The notes: a model not told the origin generated them from the sequence alone. A stretch of 64,000 nt of DNA from Bacteroidota bacterium (GCA_023423715.1 JAFAFC010000005.1:124001-188000), one strand, 5' to 3'. Shown: positions 41,954-51,291, counted from the stretch's first letter. A program made the numbers and translations.

Positions 41954-43405
41954 CTATAAATCAATCGCTGGATCCAAAATACGTTCCATACGTGCTTTTA
42001 CTTGATCTACACTTCCCGTATAATTGTTAATCATTAACGAGAATGGTAGCAATTTTCCTGATCTTGTTTTGATATATCCGGCTAAGGTTTTCACACGATT
42101 CAAAGTTCCGGTTTTTGCAAAAACTTGTCCGTATCCATTTCCTTGAAATGATTTTTTCAACGTTCCCGATTGTCCACCAATCGGAAGCGATTCAAAATAA
42201 TCTTTAAAATACGGTTCGTTCATCAACTTCGTTAAGAATTTCACTTGAGCAATCGGAGTTACTAGATTGCTTCTAGACAATCCGCTTCCATCGAAAATAT
42301 TCAATCCATCAGTGTCAAAATTGATGCTTTCCAAATGCTCACGAATCACCTTTCTTCCTGACTCTAACGTTTGGTCGCCATCTTTTTGAAAACCTACCAT
42401 ACGTAAAAGTGCTTCCGCATTTGCGTTGTCACTTCGTTGGTTGGTATCATAAACGATATCCTTCAAAGTCGGAGATTTATAGGTATGAATTACAGTTCTT
42501 GATTCTGGATTTGGGTCAACCACTTTGCTAATCACTTTCCCTGAAACACCAACACCTGACTTCACTAATGAAGCTCGTAAATTATTCGCTAAATACGCTG
42601 GTGGATCTGGTAATTTAGACGTTAAGCCTTTCCCTTCGTAGGTATCGGAATACACTATTTTTTTACTCCACGGTGAGATATAGAAATAACGTTTTTTATC
42701 ATCAAATGGATTTGACTTTTTAGCCGTTAATTGCTCATTTCTAGGATTAACATCGGCAGTACTTCCCGCTGGTAAATAATAGCCGCCATGCTCCATCCAT
42801 ACGATATTCGCTGGAAGTTCATCACGCTTATTATTCTTGAACACAGCCGTTTGGATAACAATATCCCCTGCAATTTTCTTAATTCCTTTCGAAGCAATTT
42901 CTGATTTAAAATCATTAATCAATTCTGCGTAACGGAGTGCTCCCGCTTTACCCGTTCCCAAAGAGGGATCGCCACTACCTACAATATATAGGTTTCCGTT
43001 CAAAGTTCCACTTTCATCGATACTTCCCGAATATTCCAATTGCGTTTGCCACGTATACTTCATTCCTAAAATCGCTACAGCGGTTTCCGTTGTAAGCAAT
43101 TTGGTTGTTGAAGCTGGAATTAAAGAAGAAGTTTCATTGAAAGAATTAATCACTTTCTTTGTCTTCGGATCGTAAATCACAAAACCCCAACTGGCGTTTC
43201 GCAAAACGGGATCAGACATTACCGAATTCACCGCAATATCAATTTGATCTTTTACCGTCATAACAGCTTCCCGAGTCTCCTTAGAATTGGCGACTTGGTT
43301 GTCATACATGTTCGGGTAATGCGATGTGGATATAGAAGTCTGACCGAATACGATCGAAGTGGCAAAGAAAGAAAGTCCTACATAAAAATTTTTCAGTTTC
43401 GTCAT
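41954..43405 (-). CDS. dacB: D-alanyl-D-alanine carboxypeptidase/endopeptidase (PBP4 type)
   Basis: Periplasmic low-molecular-weight penicillin-binding protein trimming peptidoglycan. 483 residues from ATG 43405 (MTKLKNFYVGLSFFATSIVFGQ signal); the ATG at 43426 is also possible. Active-site motifs: SxxK as STTK, in the stretch IPASTTKLL; SDN in QRSDNANAEALL; and KTG in FAKTGTLNRVKTLAGY near the C-terminus. The inserted domain between SxxK and SDN is the usual mark of PBP4/DacB (peptidase family S13). It stands alone with its own terminator. Confidence 0.92.
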   Translation of the reverse strand: MTKLKNFYVGLSFFATSIVFGQTSISTSHYPNMYDNQVANSKETREAVMTVKDQIDIAVNSVMSDPVLRNASWGFVIYDPKTKKVINSFNETSSLIPASTTKLLTTETAVAILGMKYTWQTQLEYSGSIDESGTLNGNLYIVGSGDPSLGTGKAGALRYAELINDFKSEIASKGIKKIAGDIVIQTAVFKNNKRDELPANIVWMEHGGYYLPAGSTADVNPRNEQLTAKKSNPFDDKKRYFYISPWSKKIVYSDTYEGKGLTSKLPDPPAYLANNLRASLVKSGVGVSGKVISKVVDPNPESRTVIHTYKSPTLKDIVYDTNQRSDNANAEALLRMVGFQKDGDQTLESGRKVIREHLESINFDTDGLNIFDGSGLSRSNLVTPIAQVKFLTKLMNEPYFKDYFESLPIGGQSGTLKKSFQGNGYGQVFAKTGTLNRVKTLAGYIKTRSGKLLPFSLMINNYTGSVDQVKARMERILDPAIDL

Positions 43406-43551
43406 CAATCTAAATTTGGATAGCAAGAATGAGTTTGAAATTCAATTTTAACAAAATCTCATCCTTCTTACAAACAATCAAAAGTATAAAAATATTGTGC
43501 TAACGATGCCCGAACAAATGATAAAATAGGCCTAAAATGCGTTAAAAATTG

Positions 43552-45999
43552 TTAAAAATCTACAAAAATGGATTTTTTGATGGAATGGTACGCTTGAATT
43601 TCATCAAATTCTTCCAAACTCTTTTTTAACAAATCTTTACAAGCTTGATAGTTTTTTCCACGTGGAAATTTCAATAAAATTTGATATTGATAGTAGGTAT
43701 TTAATCTCGGAATTGGTGCTTTTTCTGGTCCCAAAACCATCGCTTCATGAAGATATTTTCTCAAAATACTTCCCATAAAAGTAGCTGCCCGATGAACTTT
43801 GTCTTCTTTTCTATGTTTCAACTCTAACATCACCAATCTTGTGAATGGCGGGTAATGGAATTTCTTGCGTTCTTCTAAAAAGTATTGATAAATTTTATCA
43901 GGATTTTCTTCCTTGATTAATTGAAAAATAGAATGGTCGGGTGAAAAGGTCTGAATCATCACTTTTCCTTTCCCAGACGTTCTTCCAGCTCTTCCTGAAA
44001 CTTGCGTAATCAGTTGATACGCTCGTTCTTCGGCACGAAAATCTTGAACATACAACATTTGATCGGCACGTGGAATCGCCACCACTTCAATATGATCAAA
44101 ATCCAAACCTTTGGAAATCATCTGCGTTCCTACCAAAATATCGGTTTCTCCGGAATCCATTTTCTCAAAAAGCTTCTCGTAGGCGAACTTTCGGCGCATG
44201 GAATCCACATCCATACGATCGACTTCGGATTTCGGAAATAATTTGGAAACTTCTTCATGAATTTGCTCGACACCAATTCCTTTTTCATTCAAGTTTTTAG
44301 AATGGCATTTCGGACAAGAAGTAGGTTTTGCCGCTTTATGACCGCAATAGTGACATTTCATTTCATGCGAAAACTTATGATACGTCATCACCACATCGCA
44401 ATTGGAGCAATACGTTACGTAACCACAACTTTCGCATTCTATGACGTTAGAATACCCTCTTTTGTTATGCAGAATCATGATTTGCTTGTGTTCTTCCAAA
44501 ATCAAATTCATCTGGCCTAAAACATCATTCGAGAAATTCCCGATCGCATTTTTGGTGTCCAAAGCTTTTTTGAAATCAACAATTTCTAATTTAGGCAACG
44601 CAATATCTTGAAAACGAGATTCCAGTTTCACATAAGCCAACTTCGCTGTTTGAGCCAAAAAATACGCTTCCAAAGAAGGAGTAGCAGAACTCAAAATAAC
44701 AGGCGCTTGATACAAGCTGGCGAGATACAATGCTGCATCACGCCCATGAAAATACGGAGTTGCTTCCCGAGGTTTGTAGGCTTGATCATGCTCTTCATCC
44801 ACCACAATTAAACCTAAATTCTGATACGGAAGAAAAAGCGCATTTCGTGTCCCAATAATCACTAGGAGTTCATTTTGGCGAACTTTTTTCCAAATTTCAA
44901 CCTTTTCAAAATCGGTCATTTTTTGATGATAAAAACCTAATTTGGATCCGTATTTTTTCTCCAAACGACCAATAATCTGTTTCGTTAAAGAAATTTCAGG
45001 AAGAAGAACCAAAACCGTTTTTCCTTGTTCGGTAAAGTCTTCCATTGTTTTTAGATAGACATGCGTTTTCCCAGAAGACGTAACGCCATGTAATAGAACG
45101 TTTTTCCCTTCATTAAAGGCGTCTTCAATTTGATTTTTTGCTTGAAGTTGAAGTTCCGAAAGTTGTTCTGTAGATTCGGTTTCACCTTGATACAAACTAA
45201 CTCGATCTTCATTCAACACATATTCTCGTACGAAATCTTTCTCCAACAAGCCTTTTAAATGACTCGAAGAAAATTCGCCACTTTCAAAAACGTCGGATTT
45301 CCGAATCGGTTTTGAAGTATCTTCTGAATAAATTCCGAGAATGTGAAGTAATAAAGCGTTTTGTTTTGGGGATTTTTTTAGTTGTTTAAAAACCTCTGAA
45401 AGCTGATTATCCTTCATAATTTCTGGATTAATCAACAAATATTTTACTTCTTTGGATTTGTATTTTTCTTGAACGGCTTCATCAATTTCGATAAACTGAA
45501 GATCAATTAACGCATGAACCGTTTTAATGATTTCCTTTTTCGGAATAAACGCTTCAATGTCTTTTAAATTAATGATTTGACGAACTTCCAATGCTTGAAT
45601 TAAAAACAATTCGTTGGCATCTAAAATTTCGTGATCAATAACCGCTTCGGGTTTTAATTTTAAATACGTTTCACTTTCCAACTTCATCGAAGATGGAAAC
45701 GCAAAACGATACACATCACCAATATTACATAGATAATACGAACTCAACCATTCCCAAAATTTCAAGGATTGAATGGGCAAAATAGGCATATCGTCCAACA
45801 AACTCAGAATATCTTTTGGCTGAAAGGTTTCGGGTTCGTTGTCATTAAATTCGAGGACAATTCCCGTATAGATTTTCTTGCCACCAAAAGGCACCAAAAC
45901 GCGCATTCCTAATTGAATGTGATCTTGCAACTCCTCAGGAATACGATAGGTAAAGCTTCCTTTGAGGTTGAGCGGTAAAATAATCTGAGCAAAAGTCAT
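43552..45999 (-). CDS. priA: Primosomal protein N' (replication restart helicase PriA)
   Basis: 3'-5' helicase that reloads the replisome at stalled forks. 815 residues: N-terminal DNA-binding region, Walker A LLHGVTSSGKTHVYL (about 300-314), DEEH box (IVVDEEHDQ), and a zinc region of eight cysteines at about 520-570 (CESCGYVTYCSNCDVV, CHYCG, CPKCHSKNL). GTQMISKGLDFDHIEVVAI and QVSGRAGRT mark helicase motifs V and VI. A -7 box lies at 46049-46056. Confidence 0.96.
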   Translation of the reverse strand: MTFAQIILPLNLKGSFTYRIPEELQDHIQLGMRVLVPFGGKKIYTGIVLEFNDNEPETFQPKDILSLLDDMPILPIQSLKFWEWLSSYYLCNIGDVYRFAFPSSMKLESETYLKLKPEAVIDHEILDANELFLIQALEVRQIINLKDIEAFIPKKEIIKTVHALIDLQFIEIDEAVQEKYKSKEVKYLLINPEIMKDNQLSEVFKQLKKSPKQNALLLHILGIYSEDTSKPIRKSDVFESGEFSSSHLKGLLEKDFVREYVLNEDRVSLYQGETESTEQLSELQLQAKNQIEDAFNEGKNVLLHGVTSSGKTHVYLKTMEDFTEQGKTVLVLLPEISLTKQIIGRLEKKYGSKLGFYHQKMTDFEKVEIWKKVRQNELLVIIGTRNALFLPYQNLGLIVVDEEHDQAYKPREATPYFHGRDAALYLASLYQAPVILSSATPSLEAYFLAQTAKLAYVKLESRFQDIALPKLEIVDFKKALDTKNAIGNFSNDVLGQMNLILEEHKQIMILHNKRGYSNVIECESCGYVTYCSNCDVVMTYHKFSHEMKCHYCGHKAAKPTSCPKCHSKNLNEKGIGVEQIHEEVSKLFPKSEVDRMDVDSMRRKFAYEKLFEKMDSGETDILVGTQMISKGLDFDHIEVVAIPRADQMLYVQDFRAEERAYQLITQVSGRAGRTSGKGKVMIQTFSPDHSIFQLIKEENPDKIYQYFLEERKKFHYPPFTRLVMLELKHRKEDKVHRAATFMGSILRKYLHEAMVLGPEKAPIPRLNTYYQYQILLKFPRGKNYQACKDLLKKSLEEFDEIQAYHSIKKSIFVDF

Positions 46000-46048
46000 G
46001 AATGTGAGAAATCCGATTTTGAGATATCTAATCTCGTTTTGTTAAACA

Positions 46049-46056
46049 CAAAAATA
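46049..46056 (-). promoter_or_regulatory. -7 box upstream of priA
   Basis: Minus-strand TATTTTTG, about 50 nt before the priA ATG at 45999. Confidence 0.5.
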
Positions 46057-46094
46057 GGAAATATTTAGTCGGAATCCTCATATACGAAAACAAT

Positions 46095-46118
46095 AAAAGC
46101 GGAAATACTCCGCTTTTT
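46095..46118 (-). terminator. Terminator after the cupin gene
   Basis: Minus-strand stem AAAAGCGGA/TCCGCTTTT with a 5-nt loop, beginning 3 bp past the stop. Confidence 0.8.
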
Positions 46119-46120
46119 GT

Positions 46121-46468
46121 TTATAGTAATTCAACTTCTTCTGGGATTGAAAGCAATAAGACACATCCAACATCTGTTTTTACAGAATGTTTTCCATTGG
46201 GCGGCGTGTACAAATAATCACCAGCGTTTAGAGTTCCTTCAAAAACTTCACAACTTCCTTCCAAACAAAAGATTTCTTCACCTGCTGGATGATTGTGATA
46301 GGGATAACTTGAACCAGGTTCAAATTTTAACAAAATCGTTTTTGACCGATTCGTTGGTTGATCAAAACGCAACGATTTCACAAAAACACCGTGATAGTGT
46401 ACTTCATTTTCGATCAAAGGCTGCCACTCAAGCGCCGAACTTCTTTTCACATAATCTTCGAAAGCCAT
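46121..46468 (-). CDS. ChrR-like cupin domain protein
   Basis: 115 residues of a single cupin: FEPGSSYPYHNHPAGEEIFCLEGSCEVF (motif 1 spans about 48-75) supplies metal-binding His and Glu, and TPPNGKHSVKT (about 89-99) supplies the last His. It resembles the C-terminal domain of ChrR anti-sigma factors, but the zinc-binding N-terminal anti-sigma part is absent. So a free-standing sensor or enzyme is likely. Short and complete; 33 bp downstream of the proline dehydrogenase gene and possibly co-transcribed with it. Confidence 0.82.
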   Translation of the reverse strand: MAFEDYVKRSSALEWQPLIENEVHYHGVFVKSLRFDQPTNRSKTILLKFEPGSSYPYHNHPAGEEIFCLEGSCEVFEGTLNAGDYLYTPPNGKHSVKTDVGCVLLLSIPEEVELL

Positions 46469-46501
46469 AAATTGTATTTTTTGTCTTTCGAATTTAGAAA
46501 A

Positions 46502-47671
46502 TTATTTTGATTTTCTTCTTTTCAATTCTTTTTCGATAAGTCCTAATTCTCTACCCGTTTGTCCTGCAACAGAAGTATTTTCTGCAGCTCTACGTGTTAA
46601 ATAAGGAACAACATCTTTCACTGGTCCGTATGGAAGATATTTTGCAACATTATAGCCTTTATCCGCAAGATAGAACGTCATATTATCGCTCATACCGTAT
46701 AATTGACCAAAATAAATATTATTCAAATCATGCGCTAGGTTATCTTGCTTCATCTTATCCATCGTTAATTCCGCCGACTTCTCGTTATGTGTGCCGAAGA
46801 AACCTGAAATTACATCCATATTTGCCATAACGAAGTCAATTCCAGCGTTATAATTATCATCTGTTGCTTGTTTCGTTGGTTGAATAGGATCTGCGTACCC
46901 TTTTGCAGCAGCTCTTTCTCTTTCCTTTTCCATATAAGCACCACGAACAATCTTATATCCTATATAGTATCCTTTTTCTTTCGCTCTTTGCAAATGCTCC
47001 TTCATGTACTCAATTCGACCAGTTCTGTACATCTGAATCGTGTTCCAAACAATAGGTTTTTCATTATTGTATTTCTCCATCATCTCCTCACAAAGCTGAT
47101 CTGCAGCTCCTTGCATCCATGTTTCCTCTGCATCAACCATCACTTTTTTGTCATTCTCCCAACACATTTTACAAACTTCATCAAAACGACGTACAACGCG
47201 CTCCCACTCTGCCTTTTCTGTTTCTGTTAACTCCACTCCTTTTCCAACTTCTTCATATAAATCAATTCGACCAAATGCCGTCGGCTTAAATACGATAAAT
47301 GGAATTGCCGGATTTCCTACAGAAAAACGAACAATGTCTTTAATCTCTTTACAAACCGCATCAAATGTCTCCTCATCTTGCTTGCCCTCAATAGAATAAT
47401 CAAAAATACTTCCTACACCTCTTTTAAAAAGCTGTTTTACCACTTTCATACTTTCCTCACGCGTCTCGCCACCAACAAATTGTTCGAACAATGTATTCTT
47501 TACAATATCCTTCACAAATGGAAAGTTATTATGAACGGTAAAATTCAAAATAGAAGTACCCAACGTAGTTAAAGTGGGTTTTTCAATCATTTTAAACATC
47601 CAATAAGCTTTTTTTAGCTGCTTATCGGTTTTATCTGCAAAAGCAATTTGAGTATCGTTGAAAATAGACAT
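46502..47671 (-). CDS. Proline dehydrogenase
   Basis: FAD enzyme oxidising proline to pyrroline-5-carboxylate. 389 residues from ATG 47671 (MSIFNDTQIAFADKTDKQLK); the upstream ATG at 47710 lies beyond the -7 box. The TIM-barrel motifs VMVDAEETWMQGAADQLCEE, NTIQMYRTGRIEYMKEHL and YKIVRGAYMEKER are typical of the PutA proline dehydrogenase domain, and YLPYGPVKDVVPYLTRRAAEN forms the conserved C-terminal substrate helix. It is monofunctional: the dehydrogenase for the next step is not fused or adjacent. Confidence 0.93.
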   Translation of the reverse strand: MSIFNDTQIAFADKTDKQLKKAYWMFKMIEKPTLTTLGTSILNFTVHNNFPFVKDIVKNTLFEQFVGGETREESMKVVKQLFKRGVGSIFDYSIEGKQDEETFDAVCKEIKDIVRFSVGNPAIPFIVFKPTAFGRIDLYEEVGKGVELTETEKAEWERVVRRFDEVCKMCWENDKKVMVDAEETWMQGAADQLCEEMMEKYNNEKPIVWNTIQMYRTGRIEYMKEHLQRAKEKGYYIGYKIVRGAYMEKERERAAAKGYADPIQPTKQATDDNYNAGIDFVMANMDVISGFFGTHNEKSAELTMDKMKQDNLAHDLNNIYFGQLYGMSDNMTFYLADKGYNVAKYLPYGPVKDVVPYLTRRAAENTSVAGQTGRELGLIEKELKRRKSK

Positions 47672-47694
47672 TATAGATTGTTTTTTAATAGCGA

Positions 47695-47702
47695 CAAATT
47701 TA
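47695..47702 (-). promoter_or_regulatory. -7 box of the proline dehydrogenase gene
   Basis: Minus-strand TAAATTTG, 23 nt before the ATG at 47671. Confidence 0.65.
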
Positions 47703-47739
47703 ATAATCATTAAGCAATTGCACCTAACAAATTATGGTT

Positions 47740-47747
47740 TAAATTTG
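47740..47747 (+). promoter_or_regulatory. -7 box of aroB
   Basis: TAAATTTG followed by TGC, 15 nt before the aroB ATG at 47763; back-to-back with the opposite-strand promoter. Confidence 0.65.
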
Positions 47748-47762
47748 TGCAAAAATTACGAC

Positions 47763-48800
47763 ATGATCACCATGCTTGATACTGACTTTTCGCAGCTAAA
47801 TCAATTTATATCTGAAACCAACCCAAGCAAACTATTTATTCTTTGCGACGAAAATACGCATCACTACTGTCTTCCCTTTCTTTTAGCCAATCTTGAAACC
47901 GAGATTCCATTCGAGATTTTAGAGATCGAGCCAGGCGAAGAAATGAAGACGATAGAAACAGCAGCCCAACTTTGGGAAATTCTTTCAGAATTTGAATGCG
48001 ACCGAAAAGCATTGATGATTAATGTAGGCGGAGGTGTTATCACAGATATGGGTGGATTTGTGGCGTCAACTTATAAAAGAGGTATTAAATTCATCAACGT
48101 TCCAACTACTTTATTGGCGATGTGTGATGCTTCTATTGGTGGGAAAACGGGCATTGATCATCAATTCCTTAAAAATATTGTCGGGACTTTTGCTTTACCA
48201 GAAGAAATATTCGTGTTCCCACACTTTTTAAAAACTTTAGCTTTCACCGAACTACGAAGCGGATTTGCTGAAATGCTAAAGCACGGTTTAATTGCTGACG
48301 CTAATCATTGGAACACACTGACGGCTATTGAAGAATTAACACCAGAAACCATTGCACCGTCAATAGAAACCTCCATGCAGATTAAGCAAAACGTAGTGGA
48401 AACCGATTTTAAGGAACAAAACATCCGTAAAACCTTAAATTTTGGTCATACCATAGGTCACGCTTTTGAAAGCCTTTTCCTGCAAAGCGGAAATATAATT
48501 CCGCATGGTGAAGCCGTTGCCGCAGGAATGATTTGTGAAACCTATCTTTCGTACTTAGAAAATCTTATTTCTGAAGTAACATGTAACGAAATCATCAAAA
48601 AGCTAAATCAATATTATCCTAAACTAAATATTTCGAGCTTTTCAAACGAAACGTTGTTAAAATTAATGGTGAATGACAAAAAGAATGAAGCTGGGAAAAT
48701 CAATTTTTCATTACTTGATGGGATTGGAAGTTGTACTTATGATTACAAATCAGATGAAAACTCAATCATAAAAGCTTTAGAATTTTATAAAAATCTCTAA
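47763..48800 (+). CDS. aroB: 3-dehydroquinate synthase
   Basis: Second step of the shikimate pathway; NAD and zinc dependent. 345 residues from ATG 47763 (MITMLDTDFSQLN), or 342 from 47772. Motifs: GGGVITDMGGFVASTYKRG (about 89-107), NVPTTLLAMCDASIGGKTGID, and zinc ligands in ELRSGFAEMLKHG, LNFGHTIGHAFES and IPHGEAVAAGM. It diverges from the proline dehydrogenase gene. A weak 8-bp hairpin at 48839-48859 follows but lacks a T-run. Confidence 0.96.
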   Translation: MITMLDTDFSQLNQFISETNPSKLFILCDENTHHYCLPFLLANLETEIPFEILEIEPGEEMKTIETAAQLWEILSEFECDRKALMINVGGGVITDMGGFVASTYKRGIKFINVPTTLLAMCDASIGGKTGIDHQFLKNIVGTFALPEEIFVFPHFLKTLAFTELRSGFAEMLKHGLIADANHWNTLTAIEELTPETIAPSIETSMQIKQNVVETDFKEQNIRKTLNFGHTIGHAFESLFLQSGNIIPHGEAVAAGMICETYLSYLENLISEVTCNEIIKKLNQYYPKLNISSFSNETLLKLMVNDKKNEAGKINFSLLDGIGSCTYDYKSDENSIIKALEFYKNL

Positions 48801-48963
48801 TTTTTTCTTAATTTTTCTCATTTCCGACTACCGTTTTTCCACAAAAATTGATTTTGTGGACTGAAAAGCAATGCTTTCCCGCCGGCTCCAGAAACACCCG
48901 TTTCACCACAACATACAACTGATTATCAACACCTTAAATCAAACTAAAGTAAAGCAGAATTGT

Positions 48964-48982
48964 GTTAAAATTCAATTTTAAC
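48964..48982. promoter_or_regulatory. 19-bp palindrome upstream of the barrel gene cluster
   Basis: GTTAAAATT-C-AATTTTAAC, perfect 9-bp arms with a single central base, 18 bp upstream of the -24 element at 49001. Possible regulator site; nothing in it identifies the regulator. Confidence 0.4.
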
Positions 48983-49000
48983 ATTAAAAACAATCTATTT

Positions 49001-49017
49001 TGGCAAGTATTTTGACA
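49001..49017 (+). promoter_or_regulatory. Sigma-54-like promoter upstream of the first barrel paralogue
   Basis: TGGCAAGTATTTTGACA: GG at -24 and TTG at -12 with the RpoN 10-bp spacing; the -12 C is replaced by A. It lies 45 bp before the ATG at 49063. Confidence 0.45.
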
Positions 49018-49062
49018 CTTACACACCTTAATTTAAGAAATACTTTAGTAAAATTTAATATT

Positions 49063-49656
49063 ATGAAAAAATTATTTTTAGGAGCGGCGATTACAATGAG
49101 TGCTTTGAGTTTTGCACAATCTTTTGGTATTAAAGGTGGTGGTAATATCACCACAGTTAGCGGATTGGAAAATATTGATGCTAAATATAATTTTGGGTGG
49201 AATGCTGGTGCTTTTGTTAACATCCCTGTTAATGAAAAGTTTAGCATACAACCGGAAGTCCTTTATAACACCATGGGTGCCATGTTGAATTCTGACGAAC
49301 CAATTATAGGTACTGAAGTGGAAGAAGTAAACTGGAAATTAAATTATATTTCTGTACCTGTGATGTTTCAGTACAATGCAACACCAAAATTTTATGTTGA
49401 AGCGGGTCCACAATTTAGTTATATGTTGTTAAGTAAATTCAAATCAAATAATCTAACAACAAAAAATAACGCTGATGATCTGAATAAATTTGATTTTGGA
49501 GTTGGCGCTGGATTAGGATATTGGATTACACCAAACCTAGGAGTTAATGCGAGATATGTTGCTGGAATTACAGATATAACAAAAGATAATGAATCTGATA
49601 AAAAAGTAAGAAACAATAACAACATACAAGTTGGATTGGCTTTCAGATTTAAATAA
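49063..49656 (+). CDS. PorT-type outer-membrane beta-barrel, paralogue 1 of 3
   Basis: 197 residues from ATG 49063, which starts the signal peptide MKKLFLGAAITMSALSFAQ; the ATG at 49000 lies in the promoter. After cleavage: SFGIKGGGNITTVSGLEN, then FSIQPEVLYNTMG, VPVMFQYNATPKFYVEAGPQ and the end VGLAFRFK. It is strongly similar to the next gene throughout, except at predicted surface loops. Function unknown; barrels of this type are membrane-stabilising or adhesive in other bacteria. Confidence 0.85.
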   Translation: MKKLFLGAAITMSALSFAQSFGIKGGGNITTVSGLENIDAKYNFGWNAGAFVNIPVNEKFSIQPEVLYNTMGAMLNSDEPIIGTEVEEVNWKLNYISVPVMFQYNATPKFYVEAGPQFSYMLLSKFKSNNLTTKNNADDLNKFDFGVGAGLGYWITPNLGVNARYVAGITDITKDNESDKKVRNNNNIQVGLAFRFK

Positions 49657-49711
49657 ATAGCGATTCACTTATATTAAATAAGGAAACAATTAAAATTTTA
49701 AAATTAAAGTT

Positions 49712-50302
49712 ATGAAGAAAATATTTTTAGGAGCAGCGCTTGCACTAGGTACTTTAGGTTATGCTCAATCTTTTGGTATCAAAGGAGGTGGTAATTTATC
49801 TACTGTGGCAGGACTTGAAAATGTAAATACAGAATATAAATTTGGATGGAATGCGGGTGCATTTATCAACATTCCGCTTTCAGAATCTTTCAGTTTGCAA
49901 CCCGAAGCACTTTACAATACATTAGGTACAAAAGGTAAAGCGGATCAATCAGTAGATAGTGATTTATTACAAGATACAACTTGGAAATTGGATTATGTTA
50001 CCGTTCCAGTTATGATCCAGTATAATGCAACGCCAAAATTTTATTTGGAAGCAGGACCACAATTCGGAATTCTAGTTTCTAGTAAATTCAAAAACGATAA
50101 TGAAACAACGGAAAGTAATGTAGACGACTTAAATCATTTCGATTTTGGAGCTGCAGCTGGTTTAGGATATTGGATTACTCCAAATCTAGGAGTTAATGCG
50201 AGATATGTTGCCGGTTTCTCTGATATTATGAGAGGAAATGGAAGCAACAAAGATGTACGAAATAATAACATCCAAGTAGGTTTATCTTACAAATTCAAAT
50301 AA
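49712..50302 (+). CDS. PorT-type outer-membrane beta-barrel, paralogue 2 of 3
   Basis: 196 residues; signal peptide MKKIFLGAALALGTLGYAQ, then SFGIKGGGNLSTVAGLEN, FSLQPEALYNTLG, and VPVMIQYNATPKFYLEAGPQ, ending VGLSYKFK. Close sister of the preceding gene (shared AGLGYWITPNLGVNARYVAG), 55 bp downstream with no promoter box, so co-transcribed. A clear terminator follows at 50321-50352. Confidence 0.85.
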   Translation: MKKIFLGAALALGTLGYAQSFGIKGGGNLSTVAGLENVNTEYKFGWNAGAFINIPLSESFSLQPEALYNTLGTKGKADQSVDSDLLQDTTWKLDYVTVPVMIQYNATPKFYLEAGPQFGILVSSKFKNDNETTESNVDDLNHFDFGAAAGLGYWITPNLGVNARYVAGFSDIMRGNGSNKDVRNNNIQVGLSYKFK

Positions 50303-50320
50303 GGAAATATACCTTAAATA

Positions 50321-50352
50321 AAAGCCCGAAAAATTTATTTTCGGGCTTTTTT
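50321..50352 (+). terminator. Terminator after barrel paralogue 2
   Basis: Stem AAAGCCCGAAAA/TTTTCGGGCTTT, 5-nt loop, T-run. Confidence 0.9.
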
Positions 50353-50556
50353 CTTTTAGAATTGATAAATAATAGTTCTTATTTTATAATAAAAAACTTC
50401 ATAAATCTCTACTTGTGCACCTAAACTAGAATTTTGAAACATTTTTAGTTTTAAATACAAACCCGTTTTCAACTAATTGATTTACAATAATTTAAAATAA
50501 CAAAAAATTAAACATTTATTTAAATTTTCACTTAAAAATGTGATTTTTTTTCATTT

Positions 50557-50572
50557 TGGCAAAGAATTTGAA
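50557..50572 (+). promoter_or_regulatory. Sigma-54-like promoter upstream of barrel paralogue 3
   Basis: TGGCAA-AGAAT-TTGAA, with GG and TTG at RpoN spacing; 71 bp before the ATG at 50644. The sequence around it (catTTTGGCAA) matches that at 48996-49006. Confidence 0.45.
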
Positions 50573-50643
50573 ATATACGCCTCGTCTTCAACGATAAAAA
50601 ATTAACGAAGACATTTGAAAATAGAAATTAAAAATTTGAAATT

Positions 50644-51234
50644 ATGAAAAAGTTATTTTTAGGATTAGGATTAGTAGTTGGAACTATGACTTTCGCACAG
50701 CAATTTGGTATTAAAGCAGGTATGAACGTTGCTTCACTTTCAAACGATGCAGGTCTTGATGATGCAAAATCTAAAATCGGTTTCAACGCTGGGGTTTTCA
50801 TGAACGCGCCTTTAGCAGAATCTTTCAGTATTCAACCAGAGGTTTTATATTCTCAATATGGAGCTAAAGCAGAAAGCAGTAATGGAAATATCAAAAATGA
50901 AATTAAATTAGATTATATCACAGTTCCTGTAATGTTCCAATATAACGCAACACCAGCGCTATATTTAGAAGCAGGTCCTGAGTTCGGTTTCCAAGTAAGT
51001 GCTAAAAACAAATTAACTGTGAATGGAAACTCTGAAACTCAAGATATCGATAATGATAACAACAACAAATTTAACTTTGGAGTTGGTTTAGGAGCAGGTT
51101 ATTATTTCACACCAAACATCGGTCTTACAGCTAGATATGTGGCAGGTTTCACAGATGTTGTAAAAGATAGACCAAGCGGAAGCGATGCTGTTAAAAACAA
51201 CGTATTCCAAGTTGGTTTAGCTTATAAATTCTAA
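50644..51234 (+). CDS. PorT-type outer-membrane beta-barrel, paralogue 3 of 3
   Basis: 196 residues; signal peptide MKKLFLGLGLVVGTMTFAQ, then QFGIKAGMNVASLSND, FSIQPEVLYSQYG, VPVMFQYNATPALYLEAGPE and the end VGLAYKF. Same architecture as the two preceding genes but more diverged, and in its own transcription unit with its own sigma-54-like promoter and terminator (51262-51291). Confidence 0.85.
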   Translation: MKKLFLGLGLVVGTMTFAQQFGIKAGMNVASLSNDAGLDDAKSKIGFNAGVFMNAPLAESFSIQPEVLYSQYGAKAESSNGNIKNEIKLDYITVPVMFQYNATPALYLEAGPEFGFQVSAKNKLTVNGNSETQDIDNDNNNKFNFGVGLGAGYYFTPNIGLTARYVAGFTDVVKDRPSGSDAVKNNVFQVGLAYKF

Positions 51235-51261
51235 TACACATTTTAGTTAAACTTAAAATAT

Positions 51262-51291
51262 AAATCAGGTCATTTTATGGCCTGATTTTTT
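51262..51291 (+). terminator. Terminator after barrel paralogue 3
   Basis: Stem AAATCAGGTCAT/ATGGCCTGATTT with one G-T wobble and a 3-nt loop, then T-run. Confidence 0.85.

Larger units (their letters stand above)
50303..50643 (+). other. 341-bp intergenic stretch between barrel paralogues 2 and 3
   Basis: Holds a terminator at 50321-50352, then about 200 bp of AT-rich DNA without recognisable gene or RNA, then the sigma-54-like promoter at 50557-50572 and a 71-bp leader before the third paralogue. Confidence 0.7.

Noticed and set aside
48839..48859. Intrinsic terminator after aroB
   Set aside because: An 8-bp stem CCACAAAA/TTTTGTGG exists but no T-run follows; kept only as a remark.
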